Below the pieces are notes generated by a model, which saw nothing but the letters and a program-made list of their open reading frames with translations, was not told where the DNA came from and searched no databases. A stretch of 64,000 nt of DNA from Neorhizobium sp. NCHU2750 (GTDB lineage: Bacteria; Pseudomonadota; Alphaproteobacteria; Rhizobiales; Rhizobiaceae), in NCBI RefSeq assembly GCF_003597675.1, contig NZ_CP030827.1, positions 2,046,001 to 2,110,000 of the forward strand, in the 5' to 3' direction. A program made the position numbers and the translations under genes. Position 1 is the stretch's first letter. Each line of letters opens with the position of its first letter. Positions 31,392 through 40,530 of the stretch are shown piece after piece.

Positions 31392-32143
31392 GCGCGCTCC
31401 CCTGCCAGTCCCTGTTTACGGCGTCGGTAGCGATCGATGAGATAGGCGATCGTGCCACCGCCGATCCCGGCGATCAGCACATCGAACTGTGGCGCGACAA
31501 GCGCCAGAAGCGGACCGGACACCACACCGATGATGAAGGCGAACTTGACGACCGGCTGGCGCGCACTCGCCCAGATCGACGAGATGAAATAGACAGGCGT
31601 CAGCATGAACAGCGCACCGGCCACGACCGGCGGGAATTGTGACACGATACCATAGCTGATGCCGACTACCGCCGTGTTGGCAAGCGTCAGCGTCATCGCA
31701 AAGCCGGCGAAATAGGCCACGCGATGTTCCTTCGGCACCTCCTTCAGATGCATCGAGGCGAACACCCAGGAGGTGATCGCGATGAAATGCGACAGGAACA
31801 AGAGCTTCCACACCGGCGTCTTCGGCGTGCGCATCTCCGGCATGATCGAGGCAACCATCGGCATCATGCGGATCGCAGATAGCGTCACGGCCAGGAAAGA
31901 GGCGGCGATATTGGCGCCGCCCAGCATCGACCCGACCAGAATCATTTGCGACGGCAAGGCCCAGATGCCGAGCGTCATGGTCACTGCCTCTGCGCGGGTA
32001 AGCCCGGCCTGAAGCGCAAAGGCGCTGAAGCCGACATAGGATGTCATGAGGATGATGGCCGGAAGCGACAGCACGCCACGCATGCCGGTCAGGAACCAGT
32101 TAAAGCCGCCGCGCTCCACGCGCTGCTCTGCAGACATCGGCAT
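31388..32143 (-). CDS. azlC: AzlC-family branched-chain amino acid permease
   Basis: This 251-aa protein has seven to eight hydrophobic segments. It includes GVLSLPAIILMTSYVGFSAFA, AVTMTLGIWALPSQMILVG, and MTLANTAVVGISYG; this is the PF03591 AzlC pattern. With AzlD it would export branched-chain amino acids. It starts 89 nt after the clpA stop, beyond the clpA terminator, so the azlC-azlD-DUF1989 unit needs its own promoter there. MPMSAEQR offers two ATGs six bases apart; either could be used. Confidence 0.87.
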   Translation of the reverse strand: MPMSAEQRVERGGFNWFLTGMRGVLSLPAIILMTSYVGFSAFALQAGLTRAEAVTMTLGIWALPSQMILVGSMLGGANIAASFLAVTLSAIRMMPMVASIMPEMRTPKTPVWKLLFLSHFIAITSWVFASMHLKEVPKEHRVAYFAGFAMTLTLANTAVVGISYGIVSQFPPVVAGALFMLTPVYFISSIWASARQPVVKFAFIIGVVSGPLLALVAPQFDVLIAGIGGGTIAYLIDRYRRRKQGLAGERA

Positions 32144-32170
32144 TCCATTTGCTGTTGATCAAATCCATGC

Positions 32171-32206
32171 CTACAAACACAAAGATGCCGGGACAAGCCC
32201 GGCATC
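32171..32206 (-). terminator. Intrinsic terminator of clpA
   Basis: On the minus strand GATGCCGGG, loop CTTGT, CCCGGCATC is followed by TTTGTGTTTGTAG. The perfect 9-bp stem plus a T-rich tail begins 25 nt after the clpA stop. Confidence 0.8.
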
Positions 32207-32231
32207 CTGGATTCAATCGATAAGACAGCGA

Positions 32232-34757
32232 TTACTTCGCTTTCGGTACCCGCGGCACCGTGCCGCCCTTGCGCGGCTTCGGCGCGTCTTCGGCGATCAC
32301 GTCGCCGTCGTCATCCGCCTTGGCCTTGGCCGAACCGCCGGCCTTGCCCTTCGGCGCAGCCTTCTTGGCGGCCTTCGGCTTGGCAACCTTGGCCTTCGCC
32401 TCTTCGGCAGCTTCCTCGACTTCGGCCTCAGGCTTCGGCTTCACCGGCACGGCTTCCGGAATGGAATCCAGCACCAGCTTGTCCTTGCCGTTCTCGTCCT
32501 TGCCGACCCTCACGCGAACGACACCACCCTTGCGCAGCGCACCGAACAGAATCTCGTTGGCGAGCGGCTTCTTGATGTGTTCCTGGATGACGCGAGACAA
32601 TGGACGTGCGCCCATCTTCTCGTCGTAACCCTTGTCGGCCAGCCATGCGACGGCATCGTCGTGCAGGTCGAAGGTGACGTTGCGTTCGGACAGCTGGGTT
32701 TCCAGCTGCATGACGAACTTCTGCACCACCTGATGAATGACGGCCGTCGGCAGCGGCGCGAATGGGATCGTCGCGTCGAGACGGTTGCGGAATTCCGGCG
32801 TGAACAGGCGGTTCAATGCCTCTTCGTCTTCGCCGGTGCGCTTGGACGAGCCGAAGCCGATGGCGGCCTTGGCCATTTCCGAAGCACCCGCATTGGTCGT
32901 CATGATCAAGATGACGTTGCGGAAGTCGATCTTCTTGCCGTTGTGGTCGGTCAGCGAACCATGGTCCATGACCTGCAGCAGGATATTGTAGATATCCGGA
33001 TGCGCCTTCTCGATTTCGTCAAGCAGGACCACGCTATGCGGATGCTGATCGACCTGATCGGTCAGAAGACCGCCCTGATCGAAGCCGACATAGCCCGGAG
33101 GTGCGCCAAGCAGCCTGGAGACCGTGTGGCGTTCCATATATTCCGACATGTCGAAACGTAACAGTTCCACGCCGAGCGAAGCGGCAAGCTGCTTGGCGAC
33201 TTCCGTCTTGCCGACGCCGGTCGGGCCGGAAAAGACGTAGGAACCGATCGGCTTGTTCGGCTCGCGCAGGCCGGCACGTGCCAGCTTGATCGAGGTCGAC
33301 AGTGCTTCGATGGCCGCATCCTGACCGTAGACGACCGAGCGCAATTCCTTTTCCAGGTTGGCGAGAACCATCTCGTCATCCTTGGAAACGGTCTTGGGCG
33401 GGATCCGCGCCATTGTCGCGATCGTTGCCTCGATCTCCTTCTCGGTGATCAGCTTGCGGCGCTTGGAGGCCGGCAGCAGCATCTGCGCCGCACCGGTCTC
33501 GTCGATCACGTCGATCGCCTTGTCCGGCAGCTTGCGGTCGGAGATGTAGCGGGCCGACAGTTCGACGGCCGACTTGATCGCCTCGTTGGTATAGCGAAGC
33601 TTGTGATAGTCCTCGAAATAGGGCTTCAGGCCCTTCATGATCTCGATCGCATCGTCGATCGACGGCTCGTTGACGTCGATCTTCTGGAAGCGACGGACCA
33701 GAGCCCGGTCCTTTTCGAAGAACTGGCGATATTCCTTGTAGGTGGTCGAACCGATGCAGCGGATCTGTCCCGAGGACAGAGCCGGCTTCAACAGGTTCGA
33801 CGCATCCATTGCACCGCCCGAAGTCGCGCCCGCACCGATGACGGTGTGGATCTCGTCGATGAACAGCACGGCACCCGGATAATCTTCCAGTTCCTTGACG
33901 ACCTGCTTCAGGCGTTCCTCGAAGTCACCGCGATAGCGGGTACCGGCGAGCAACGTGCCCATGTCGAGCGAGAAGATGGTCGCGTCGGCAAGTGCTTCCG
34001 GCACCTTGCCTTCGACGATGCGCTTGGCGAGACCTTCGGCGATCGCCGTCTTGCCCACGCCCGGATCCCCCACATAAAGCGGGTTGTTCTTGGAGCGGCG
34101 GCAAAGCACCTGGATCGTCCGGTTGACCTCCGAATGACGGCCGATCAGCGGATCGATGCGCCCATCCTTGGCCTTTTCGTTCAGGTTGACGCAATAGGCC
34201 TTCAGCGCGTCCTGCGGCTTCTTGGCTGCACCATCGTCCTGCTCTCCGCCACGCGAAGGCTTGGCTTCCGATTCGGACTCCTCGGAACCACGCGGCGTGC
34301 GGGCCTGGGAGGAGCCCGGACGCTTGCCGATTCCGTGAGAGATGTAGTTGACCGCGTCGTAGCGGGTCATTTCCTGCTCCTGCAGGAAGAAGGCGGCATG
34401 GCTTTCACGTTCGGCAAAGATGGCGACAAGCACATTGGCGCCGGTCACTTCTTCGCGGCCGGAGGACTGGACATGGATGACGGCCCGCTGAATGACACGC
34501 TGGAAGCCGGAAGTGGGCTTCGAGTCTTCGTCATAGCCGGTCACGAGGTTGGCAAGTTCGTTGTCGACGTAATCGGCAACGGTCTTGCGCAGGCTTTCAA
34601 GGTTGACGTTACAAGCGCCCATGACCGCCGCTGCATCCGCGTCGTCGATCAACGCGAGAAGCAGATGCTCGAGCGTGGCATATTCGTGATGCCGCTCGTT
34701 GGCGAAGGTCAGTGCCTGGTGCAGCGCCTTTTCAAGACTAGGCGAAAATGTGGGCAC
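32232..34757 (-). CDS. clpA: ATP-dependent Clp protease ATP-binding subunit ClpA
   Basis: ClpA unfolds substrates for the ClpP peptidase. The 841-aa protein has the N-terminal repeat domain ([29 protein letters not shown] in parts), a D1 module with [13 protein letters not shown] and [13 protein letters not shown], and a D2 module with [16 protein letters not shown] at 34757 is taken as the start: GAGGAACCC precedes it and orthologues begin (M)PTFSPSLEK. Beyond the usual end there is a tail of about 65 residues rich in Lys, Ala, Pro and acidic residues ([18 protein letters not shown]). ClpS lies 10 nt upstream in the same operon. Confidence 0.96.
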   Translation of the reverse strand: MPTFSPSLEKALHQALTFANERHHEYATLEHLLLALIDDADAAAVMGACNVNLESLRKTVADYVDNELANLVTGYDEDSKPTSGFQRVIQRAVIHVQSSGREEVTGANVLVAIFAERESHAAFFLQEQEMTRYDAVNYISHGIGKRPGSSQARTPRGSEESESEAKPSRGGEQDDGAAKKPQDALKAYCVNLNEKAKDGRIDPLIGRHSEVNRTIQVLCRRSKNNPLYVGDPGVGKTAIAEGLAKRIVEGKVPEALADATIFSLDMGTLLAGTRYRGDFEERLKQVVKELEDYPGAVLFIDEIHTVIGAGATSGGAMDASNLLKPALSSGQIRCIGSTTYKEYRQFFEKDRALVRRFQKIDVNEPSIDDAIEIMKGLKPYFEDYHKLRYTNEAIKSAVELSARYISDRKLPDKAIDVIDETGAAQMLLPASKRRKLITEKEIEATIATMARIPPKTVSKDDEMVLANLEKELRSVVYGQDAAIEALSTSIKLARAGLREPNKPIGSYVFSGPTGVGKTEVAKQLAASLGVELLRFDMSEYMERHTVSRLLGAPPGYVGFDQGGLLTDQVDQHPHSVVLLDEIEKAHPDIYNILLQVMDHGSLTDHNGKKIDFRNVILIMTTNAGASEMAKAAIGFGSSKRTGEDEEALNRLFTPEFRNRLDATIPFAPLPTAVIHQVVQKFVMQLETQLSERNVTFDLHDDAVAWLADKGYDEKMGARPLSRVIQEHIKKPLANEILFGALRKGGVVRVRVGKDENGKDKLVLDSIPEAVPVKPKPEAEVEEAAEEAKAKVAKPKAAKKAAPKGKAGGSAKAKADDDGDVIAEDAPKPRKGGTVPRVPKAK

Positions 34758-34767
34758 GTCGGGTTCC

Positions 34768-35124
34768 TCACTTCTTTTCCATGACACACTGTAGCGGATG
34801 CTGATGCTGTCTGGCGAAATCCATCACCTGGCTCACCTTGGTTTCCGCTACCTCGTAGGTGAAAATGCCGCATTCGCCCACGCCGTGATTGTGAACGTGA
34901 AGCATTATGATTGTGGCAGCTTCCCTGTCCTTTTGAAAGAACCGCTCCAATATGTGGATGACGAAATCCATCGGAGTGTAGTCGTCGTTCAAGAGGAGTA
35001 CGCGATATAGGTTCGGGCGTTTCGTCTTGGGCTTGGTGCGCGTGATAACCGAGGTCCCGCGATTGGCGTTGTCCCCGTCATCACCTTTTTCTTTTTGCAT
35101 CGAGATCGGCAGTGCGATCATCAT
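34768..35124 (-). CDS. clpS: ATP-dependent Clp protease adaptor ClpS
   Basis: ClpS delivers N-degron substrates to ClpA. The 118-aa protein contains the family core [39 protein letters not shown] and the C-terminal [10 protein letters not shown]. The hydrophobic binding pocket residues Asn-Asp-Asp and Met in [10 protein letters not shown] are present. The first 35 residues are a disordered polar extension. It is the first gene of a clpS-clpA operon. A promoter match (TTGCAC-N16-TAAAAT) lies about 100 nt upstream at 35223-35250. Confidence 0.95.
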   Translation of the reverse strand: MMIALPISMQKEKGDDGDNANRGTSVITRTKPKTKRPNLYRVLLLNDDYTPMDFVIHILERFFQKDREAATIIMLHVHNHGVGECGIFTYEVAETKVSQVMDFARQHQHPLQCVMEKK

Positions 35125-35222
35125 TCATCATCCCCAGGTGCCGGCTATCATTTCGAACGCCATGATTTCAACGCCACGGCGCGCCGGACTCCAGTCTTAC
35201 TAACTTAGTCCATTGGACACGG

Positions 35223-35250
35223 ATTTTAAGCCCCCTTTGCGGCGGTGCAA
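35223..35250 (-). promoter_or_regulatory. Candidate sigma-70 promoter of clpS-clpA
   Basis: On the minus strand TTGCAC, a 16-nt spacer and TAAAAT lie about 100 nt before the clpS ATG. The -10 hexamer matches consensus at five of six positions. This is a by-eye match only. Confidence 0.45.
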
Positions 35251-35330
35251 TCACTATTCCGCTAGAGCGCCGTCCAACGCATGAAAATTAACACCCATCG
35301 GCCCCCCATATGCAAACGCGAACGCAATTT

Positions 35331-35348
35331 AGCTGACATTTGTCAGCT
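35331..35348. promoter_or_regulatory. 18-bp perfect palindrome, candidate operator
   Basis: AGCTGACA-TT-TGTCAGCT has 8-bp perfect arms around a TT centre, about 210 bp upstream of the clpS start. The symmetry suggests a dimeric regulator site. I cannot assign it to a known regulator. Confidence 0.4.
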
Positions 35349-35529
35349 ATCTCTGTCGACGTTGACGTAAGAGGCAAACGTGGCGCAAGCCATTTTTTCG
35401 AAACGGCCCGACTAGGCCGCTTCCTAATAATGGGGTCGGCCAAACGACGTTACAAGTGGAGGGGCCTACGGTTTCCCTGAGTGCTGAAGTGGCGCCACAC
35501 AGGAAACAGAAACGGGCCGAAGAATCAGA

Positions 35530-35550
35530 AGCGGGCCGCAGGGGCCCGCT
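35530..35550 (-). terminator. Hairpin downstream of the DUF3126 gene
   Basis: AGCGGGCC / GGCCCGCT form a perfect 8-bp stem 27 nt after the DUF3126 stop. The minus-strand tail TCTGATTCTTC is only partly T-rich, so this is a weak terminator call. Confidence 0.45.
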
Positions 35551-35577
35551 CGCACACGCCTTCAAGGGCAGATTCGA

Positions 35578-35781
35578 TCAGAGATCGACGTCCAGAATGG
35601 CCATCGAGAAATTGTAGGAACGCTCGCCGTCCTCGTCGTCGACATAGACGACACCGAGAAACTCTTCTCCAAGATAGACCTCGGCCGAATCGTTCTTGCG
35701 CGGACGTGCCTTGACGATGATCTGCGGATTGAGGAGGCGCTTGAAATAGGCGTCGATTTTTTTGATTTCGTCGGGTTTCAC
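35578..35781 (-). CDS. DUF3126 family small protein
   Basis: This 67-aa cytoplasmic protein reads MKPDEIKKIDAYFKRLLNP and then AEVYLGEEFLGVVYVDDEDGERSYNFSM (in parts), the DUF3126 pattern found across Rhizobiales. No catalytic motif is evident; the function is unknown. It is in the same orientation as cysE, 129 nt downstream, a common arrangement in the group, so the two may be co-transcribed. TTGTCGTGAAAC-like sequence precedes the start, without a clear ribosome binding site except GGAGATTG. Confidence 0.8.
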   Translation of the reverse strand: MKPDEIKKIDAYFKRLLNPQIIVKARPRKNDSAEVYLGEEFLGVVYVDDEDGERSYNFSMAILDVDL

Positions 35782-35910
35782 GACAATCTCCGTTTTCTAT
35801 TCGCGTTGGGCCGCTTGTGACATGGGACCGCGGCAAAAGTAAAGCCGGCAAGCCTCAAGGCCGCCGGCCACACACTGTATTTCACCGGCATTTTTGCGGG
35901 CTGCTCTCGA

Positions 35911-36735
35911 TCAGTCCTCGGACATAAGCAACTGGTCCATCACCCGCGCGGGTTCGGAACAGCCGGCTTCCCCGACGACCTTGGCCGGCACGCCGGCAAC
36001 CGTCGATTTCGCCGGCACCGGCTTCAGCACCACCGAACCCGCGGCAACGCGCGAGCAGGAACCGATCTCGATATTGCCGAGGATTTTCGCTCCCGCACCG
36101 ATCAGAACGCCGTTGCCGATCTTCGGATGGCGGTCCGCCCCTTCCTTGCCCGTTCCCCCGAGGGTGACGCCGTGCAGGATGGAGACGTTGTCGCCGATCA
36201 CCGCCGTCTCGCCGACGACGAGGCCGGTTGCGTGATCGAGGAAGATCCCCTTGCCGATCCGCGCTGCCGGATTGATATCCGTCTGGAACACGCTTGAGGA
36301 GCGGCTCTGAAGGTAGAGCGCGAAATCGCGCCGTCCCCGCTCGTAGAGCCAGTTGGCCAGACGATGGGTCTGGATCGCGTGAAATCCCTTGAAATAGAGA
36401 ACCGGCTCGAGAAACCGCAGGCATGCCGGGTCGCGGTCATAGACCGCCTGGATGTCGACGCGCAAGATCGCCCCCCATTCCGGCCACTCGTCCAGCATTT
36501 CCATGAAGGTCTGACGAAGCAGTACCGCCTGCAGGTCGGGATGGTCCAGCCGCTCGCAGATCCGATGGACGACGCATTCCTCGAGCGAACGATGGTTGAG
36601 CACGGTCGAATAGAGAAAGGCTGCGAGAAGCGGGTCCTGCTCGATGGCAAGACGCGCCTCTTCACGCAGCGTATCCCAGATCGGATCGACCGCGGTCACG
36701 CCTTCCTTGACGCGAATGTCCATTCTCGGGGGCAT
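35911..36735 (-). CDS. cysE: Serine O-acetyltransferase
   Basis: CysE acetylates L-serine with acetyl-CoA to give O-acetylserine for cysteine synthesis. The 274-aa protein has an N-terminal helical domain (PIWDTLREEARLAIEQDPLLAAFLYS in parts) and a left-handed beta-helix with LDHATGLVVGETAVIGDNVSILHGVTLGG (read in parts), which holds the catalytic His. A C-terminal tail that could be feedback-inhibited by cysteine follows (VPAKVVGEAGCSEPARVM). Length and motifs are normal for the family. Confidence 0.95.
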   Translation of the reverse strand: MPPRMDIRVKEGVTAVDPIWDTLREEARLAIEQDPLLAAFLYSTVLNHRSLEECVVHRICERLDHPDLQAVLLRQTFMEMLDEWPEWGAILRVDIQAVYDRDPACLRFLEPVLYFKGFHAIQTHRLANWLYERGRRDFALYLQSRSSSVFQTDINPAARIGKGIFLDHATGLVVGETAVIGDNVSILHGVTLGGTGKEGADRHPKIGNGVLIGAGAKILGNIEIGSCSRVAAGSVVLKPVPAKSTVAGVPAKVVGEAGCSEPARVMDQLLMSED

Positions 36736-36948
36736 GGCCTACTCCCTGTTTGCCCGACACGTCTCTCCGCAAGCCTGAATGGCCGGCGGCCTAAAAACGT
36801 ACCTTATCCAGCGGCGCAAGGCACATCCGATGCCTCTCGCCACACTTGGCGGCATTACCTGTTAAGAGCGCATTATATAGAACAAGATTGCCGGAACACC
36901 AACGGGGGCAAAATCGCATTCCGTTGATGCTAATATTCAGGCGATCTA

Positions 36949-37734
36949 TCAGTTCGATCCAAGCTCGGCATAGAAGTCCAGCACGGCTTTCTTGAACACC
37001 CGGTCTCCAACCGCCAGCATGTGATCGCGGCCCGGAATGTCGAGCGCCTGCGCATGCGGCATCAGATCGGCCAGTTCCTGCGGCGAGCCGGCGATATCGT
37101 CCTTGGTACCGACCCCGATCAGCGTCGGTGCCTCAATCCGCCCCATGTCGGACCGCGCCACGAGATCGCGCGAACCGCGGATACAGGCGGCGAGCGCTTG
37201 CTTGTCGCTTTTCGTCTGGTCGGCAAAGGCGCGGAACATCTTTCCACGCTCATGGGTAACCTCTTCCGCCACCGGCGCAAGAAGCGCGTCGGCGATCGGG
37301 TCCCAGTCCCCTACCCCGTCCGTCATACCGATCCCGAGACCGCCGAGCACCAGCGAGCGGACCCGTTCGGGATTGGCAAGTGCGGCGAAGACCGAAATCC
37401 GCGCACCCATCGAATAGCCGAACAGATGCGCCTCGGGGATGCGCAGGTGATCGAGCAGCGCCACCGCATCACCGGCCATTACCCAGGGACGATAGGCTTC
37501 CGCATCGAGCGGCTTGTCGCTGCCGCCATGACCTCGGTTGTCGAGCGCAATCACCCGATAGCCGGCATCGCCGAGCGTCTTCAACCAGCCCGGATGCACC
37601 CAGTTGACCAGCGCGCTCGAAGCGAATCCATGGATCAGCAGCACCGGATCTCCCGCCGGATCCCCTTCGTCGAAATAGCGGATGTTCAATCCGTCGTGAA
37701 TAAAGGAGGAGAAGGCGGGAGCATTCAAATTCAT
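36949..37734 (-). CDS. Alpha/beta hydrolase
   Basis: This 261-aa alpha/beta-hydrolase-fold protein has oxyanion region LLIHGFASSALVNW, nucleophile Ser108 in GYSMGA, and a late His in GRDHMLAVGD. Asp candidates lie in APTLIGVGTKDDIAG. The active site is complete, but the substrate cannot be inferred from sequence. The ATG at 37734 begins MNLNAPAFSS; a longer in-frame extension of 63 residues is Cys/Arg-rich and was rejected. It is divergent from the zinc-finger gene with a 172-bp gap between them. Confidence 0.88.
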   Translation of the reverse strand: MNLNAPAFSSFIHDGLNIRYFDEGDPAGDPVLLIHGFASSALVNWVHPGWLKTLGDAGYRVIALDNRGHGGSDKPLDAEAYRPWVMAGDAVALLDHLRIPEAHLFGYSMGARISVFAALANPERVRSLVLGGLGIGMTDGVGDWDPIADALLAPVAEEVTHERGKMFRAFADQTKSDKQALAACIRGSRDLVARSDMGRIEAPTLIGVGTKDDIAGSPQELADLMPHAQALDIPGRDHMLAVGDRVFKKAVLDFYAELGSN

Positions 37735-37906
37735 CGGGGCGATCCTTGCGGCAGTCTTTGGGGCATTCCTGCTTTGCAGGCGACCTATAGTGGATGACGC
37801 GCCGCAGCAGAACCCGATGCGGAAAAAAATGCAGCTGAAAATCCCCCTACCCAATTGCGGCATTGGGCGATAATGTCCCGGCCAATCAAGATTCAGGGAG
37901 ACCATC

Positions 37907-38152
37907 ATGGCTGGCCACAGCATTCCCCATTTCCAGAACGACGGCGGCTATCCGGTCATCCAGATCGGTGTGAAGGAATTCATGTGCACCGGCGCATCCG
38001 TTCCCTTCGACCATCCGCATATCTTCATCGACCTCGGCGACGATAGCGAGAAGGTCTGCTCCTACTGCTCCACGCTCTATCGCTACAATCCCGGCCTGAA
38101 GGCCGAACAGACCGATCCGCCGGGCTGCGTTTTCCACGTCAAGGCAGCGTAA
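37907..38152 (+). CDS. Zinc-finger protein of the NDUFS6-like family (zf-CHCC)
   Basis: This 81-aa protein has Cys in EFMCTGASVPFDHPHIFID, then KVCSYCSTLYRY, giving the CHCC zinc-ligand pattern (Cys, His, Cys, Cys). The family PF10276 includes the C-terminal part of mitochondrial complex I subunit NDUFS6. The alphaproteobacterial origin of that subunit makes a respiratory accessory role plausible, but no nuo genes are nearby. GGGAGACCATC precedes the start. The FAD monooxygenase starts 26 nt downstream. Confidence 0.88.
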   Translation: MAGHSIPHFQNDGGYPVIQIGVKEFMCTGASVPFDHPHIFIDLGDDSEKVCSYCSTLYRYNPGLKAEQTDPPGCVFHVKAA

Positions 38153-38178
38153 AGCCCAAGGTCAGGCAATAATTTCCG

Positions 38179-39342
38179 ATGCAGATCGACAGGGTTGCAA
38201 TCGTCGGGGCCGGCATGGCCGGCCTCGCCGCCGCATTGAGCTTTTCGCGGTTGGGGGTCGCCTGCGATATCTTCGAGGAGGCCGCAGACCTCGTCGAGGT
38301 TGGCGCGGGCCTGCAGATGTCGCCCAACGCCTCGGCCATTCTGCGCGAACTCGGCGTGCTCGGCGATCTGGAGAAAATCTGGACGGAGCCGGATGAAATC
38401 CGCCTCGCCTCCGGCATCAGCCTCAAGCCGCTTGCCAACGTGCCGGCCGGCGAATTTGCACGCCAGCGCTGGGGTGCCCCTTACGGCGTGCTGCATCGCT
38501 CGACCCTGCAGAAGGCCTTGCTGGCAGCCGTCGAGCGCAATCCGCTTTGCACGATCCGCCTTTCAACTGCGATACGCGGAATGGCCGCGCAGGCAGTCCG
38601 CGACGTCACCGGGCAGGCCTATCCCCTGGTCATCGGCGCCGACGGCGTCTGGTCCAATGTCCGCGCCTGCATCGAGGATGCCCCGCAGCCGGATTTTTCG
38701 CGCAACATCGCTTGGCGCTTCACCGTGCCGCTTGCCCAAGCGCCCCGTTTCCTCTCGGCCGACAGCGTGACAGCCCTCCTCGGCCCGTCGACCCATATCG
38801 TCGCCTATCCGTTGACGGAAATGGGCGTCTTCAACATCGTGGCGATCGCCTCGGGCATCAGTCCCGGCCAGACATGGAATGCTCAGGCCAGCGAGAGCCA
38901 GCGCGACATGCTGGTCAGGCAGTTTGCAGGCTGGAACCCCGAAATCACTGCCCTGCTCGGCCAGCCTGCCCAGCCAACCTTCTGGCCGCTCTATCAGGTG
39001 ACGGCCGGCAACTGGCACAACGGGCGCGACGTGGTGCTGATCGGCGACGCGGCCCACGCCATGATGCCCTTTGCGGCACAGGGCGCGGCCATGGCGATCG
39101 AGGATGCCTATGTACTCGCGACAGAGGTAGGTCGTGCGAATACCCTGCCCGAAGCACTCGCAAGCTTCGCCAAACTCAGGACGGCCCGCGCAGCGAAGGT
39201 GAAGGCCCGCGGCGCCTTCAATCGCTTCGCCTATCATGCAAGGGGACCGTTCCGCCTCGGGCGCGACATCGTCCTGTCCATGCGTCCGCCGCAATCGCTT
39301 GCGGCAGACCTTGACTGGCTCTACGGCTACCGGGTGAAATGA
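38179..39342 (+). CDS. FAD-dependent monooxygenase (salicylate-hydroxylase-like)
   Basis: This 387-aa flavoprotein has the dinucleotide motif AIVGAGMAGLAAALSFSRLG at residues 8-27. A central NADPH/FAD DG motif (VIGADGVWSNVR) and the second FAD motif GDAAHAMMPFAAQGAAMAIEDA (in parts) complete the class A hydroxylase signature. A specific substrate is not shown. It lies 26 nt after the zinc-finger gene. Its TGA directly abuts the TGA of metC on the other strand, making a TGATCA palindrome at the junction. Confidence 0.88.
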   Translation: MQIDRVAIVGAGMAGLAAALSFSRLGVACDIFEEAADLVEVGAGLQMSPNASAILRELGVLGDLEKIWTEPDEIRLASGISLKPLANVPAGEFARQRWGAPYGVLHRSTLQKALLAAVERNPLCTIRLSTAIRGMAAQAVRDVTGQAYPLVIGADGVWSNVRACIEDAPQPDFSRNIAWRFTVPLAQAPRFLSADSVTALLGPSTHIVAYPLTEMGVFNIVAIASGISPGQTWNAQASESQRDMLVRQFAGWNPEITALLGQPAQPTFWPLYQVTAGNWHNGRDVVLIGDAAHAMMPFAAQGAAMAIEDAYVLATEVGRANTLPEALASFAKLRTARAAKVKARGAFNRFAYHARGPFRLGRDIVLSMRPPQSLAADLDWLYGYRVK

Positions 39343-40530
39343 TCAGACCGCAGCGGCGGCCTTGAACCCTTCTTCCAGATCCTTCTGCAGGTCTGCAACA
39401 TCCTCGAGCCCGATCTGGAGCCGGATAACCGGACCCTCTGTCGGCTGCTTGCGGATCGTCCTGTCGGAAAGGTTGACATGCACGGCCAGGCTTTCGAACC
39501 CGCCCCATGAATAACCAAGACCGAAGAAGGTCAAGGCATCGAGGAAGGCGTGCGCCTTGGCCTTCGCCTTTTCCGGCTCTGCCTTCAGCACGAAGGAGAA
39601 GATGCCGCTCGAGCCCTTGAAATCCCGCTTCCAGATCGCGTGTCCGGGAAAGCTCGGCAAGGCAGGATGAAGAACGCGCGCCACATCGCCGCGGCCTTCC
39701 AGCCACTGGGCGATCGACAACGCGCTTTTCTGATGATGATCGAGCCGGACGCCCATCGTCCGCAAGCCCCGCAGGATCTGGTAGGCATCGTCCGGCGCCC
39801 CGCAGATACCCATCAGCAGGCGGGTTTCTTCGAGCTGCGGCCACCACTTGGCGTTGGCAGACACGGAGCCCATGACGATGTCCGAATGCCCCGAAGGATA
39901 TTTGGTTGTCGCGTGGATGGAAACGTCGGCACCGAAATCGAGCGCGCGGAAATAGAGCGGCGTGGCCCAGGTGTTGTCGATCGTAACGACGCAGCCATGC
40001 TTGTGGGCGGCATCGGCGATCGCCCTGATGTCCTGCATCTCGAACGTGTTCGAGCCCGGAGCCTCGGTATGCACAAGCTTGGTGTTCGGCTTGATCAGGG
40101 CCTCGATCCCTGCTCCGATCTCAGGATCGTAATAGTCGATCTCGACACCCATCCGCTTCAACATCGAATTGCAGAAATTACGGCACGGCGTATAGACGGA
40201 ATCGACGATCAGCGCGTGGTCGCCGGGCGAAAGGTAGGCCAGGAAGGGTATGGAGATCGCAGCCAGCCCCGACGGAACCAGGATCGTGCCGGCAGAGCCT
40301 TCCAGCTCGTCGAAAGCGTTGCACAATGCCTCCGTCGTCGGCGTCGCGCGCGTACCGTAGGTATAGCGCTGATTACGATTTTCCATCGTCGCCGAATCCG
40401 GGAAAAGCACCGTGGATCCATGCACCACCGGCGGGTTGACGAATCCGTGGAAGGAACGCGGATCGTTGCCGATATGGGAAAGCCGCGTGTTCGCACCGGC
40501 AGCGTCGAGCAAGGAGGATTTCTTGGTCAT
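39343..40530 (-). CDS. metC: Cystathionine beta-lyase (PLP-dependent, MetC type)
   Basis: This Cys/Met-metabolism PLP enzyme has the lyase signature SIHATTKYPSGHSD with the Schiff-base Lys210. Other family segments are PPVVHGSTVLFPDS, RYTYGTRATPT, VPSGLAAISIPFLAYLSPGD and TIDNTWATPLYF. These fit cystathionine beta-lyase best, though a gamma-synthase or sulfhydrylase role cannot be excluded. The start at 40530 (MTKKSSLLDAAGAN) gives 395 aa. I looked for a SAM-II riboswitch in its leader and did not see one. Confidence 0.88.
   Translation of the reverse strand: MTKKSSLLDAAGANTRLSHIGNDPRSFHGFVNPPVVHGSTVLFPDSATMENRNQRYTYGTRATPTTEALCNAFDELEGSAGTILVPSGLAAISIPFLAYLSPGDHALIVDSVYTPCRNFCNSMLKRMGVEIDYYDPEIGAGIEALIKPNTKLVHTEAPGSNTFEMQDIRAIADAAHKHGCVVTIDNTWATPLYFRALDFGADVSIHATTKYPSGHSDIVMGSVSANAKWWPQLEETRLLMGICGAPDDAYQILRGLRTMGVRLDHHQKSALSIAQWLEGRGDVARVLHPALPSFPGHAIWKRDFKGSSGIFSFVLKAEPEKAKAKAHAFLDALTFFGLGYSWGGFESLAVHVNLSDRTIRKQPTEGPVIRLQIGLEDVADLQKDLEEGFKAAAAV

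Larger units (their letters stand above)
35125..35577. other. 453-bp intergenic region upstream of clpS, no protein gene
   Basis: I see no convincing coding ORF between clpS and the DUF3126 gene. It holds a candidate clpS promoter (35223-35250), an 18-bp perfect palindrome (35331-35348) and a GC hairpin next to the DUF3126 stop (35530-35550). A small RNA gene or a short peptide cannot be excluded. Confidence 0.6.

Noticed and set aside
36885..36925. Second EcfG-like promoter (GGAAC...CGTT).
   Set aside because: The spacing is about 23 nt, outside the 16-17 nt rule.
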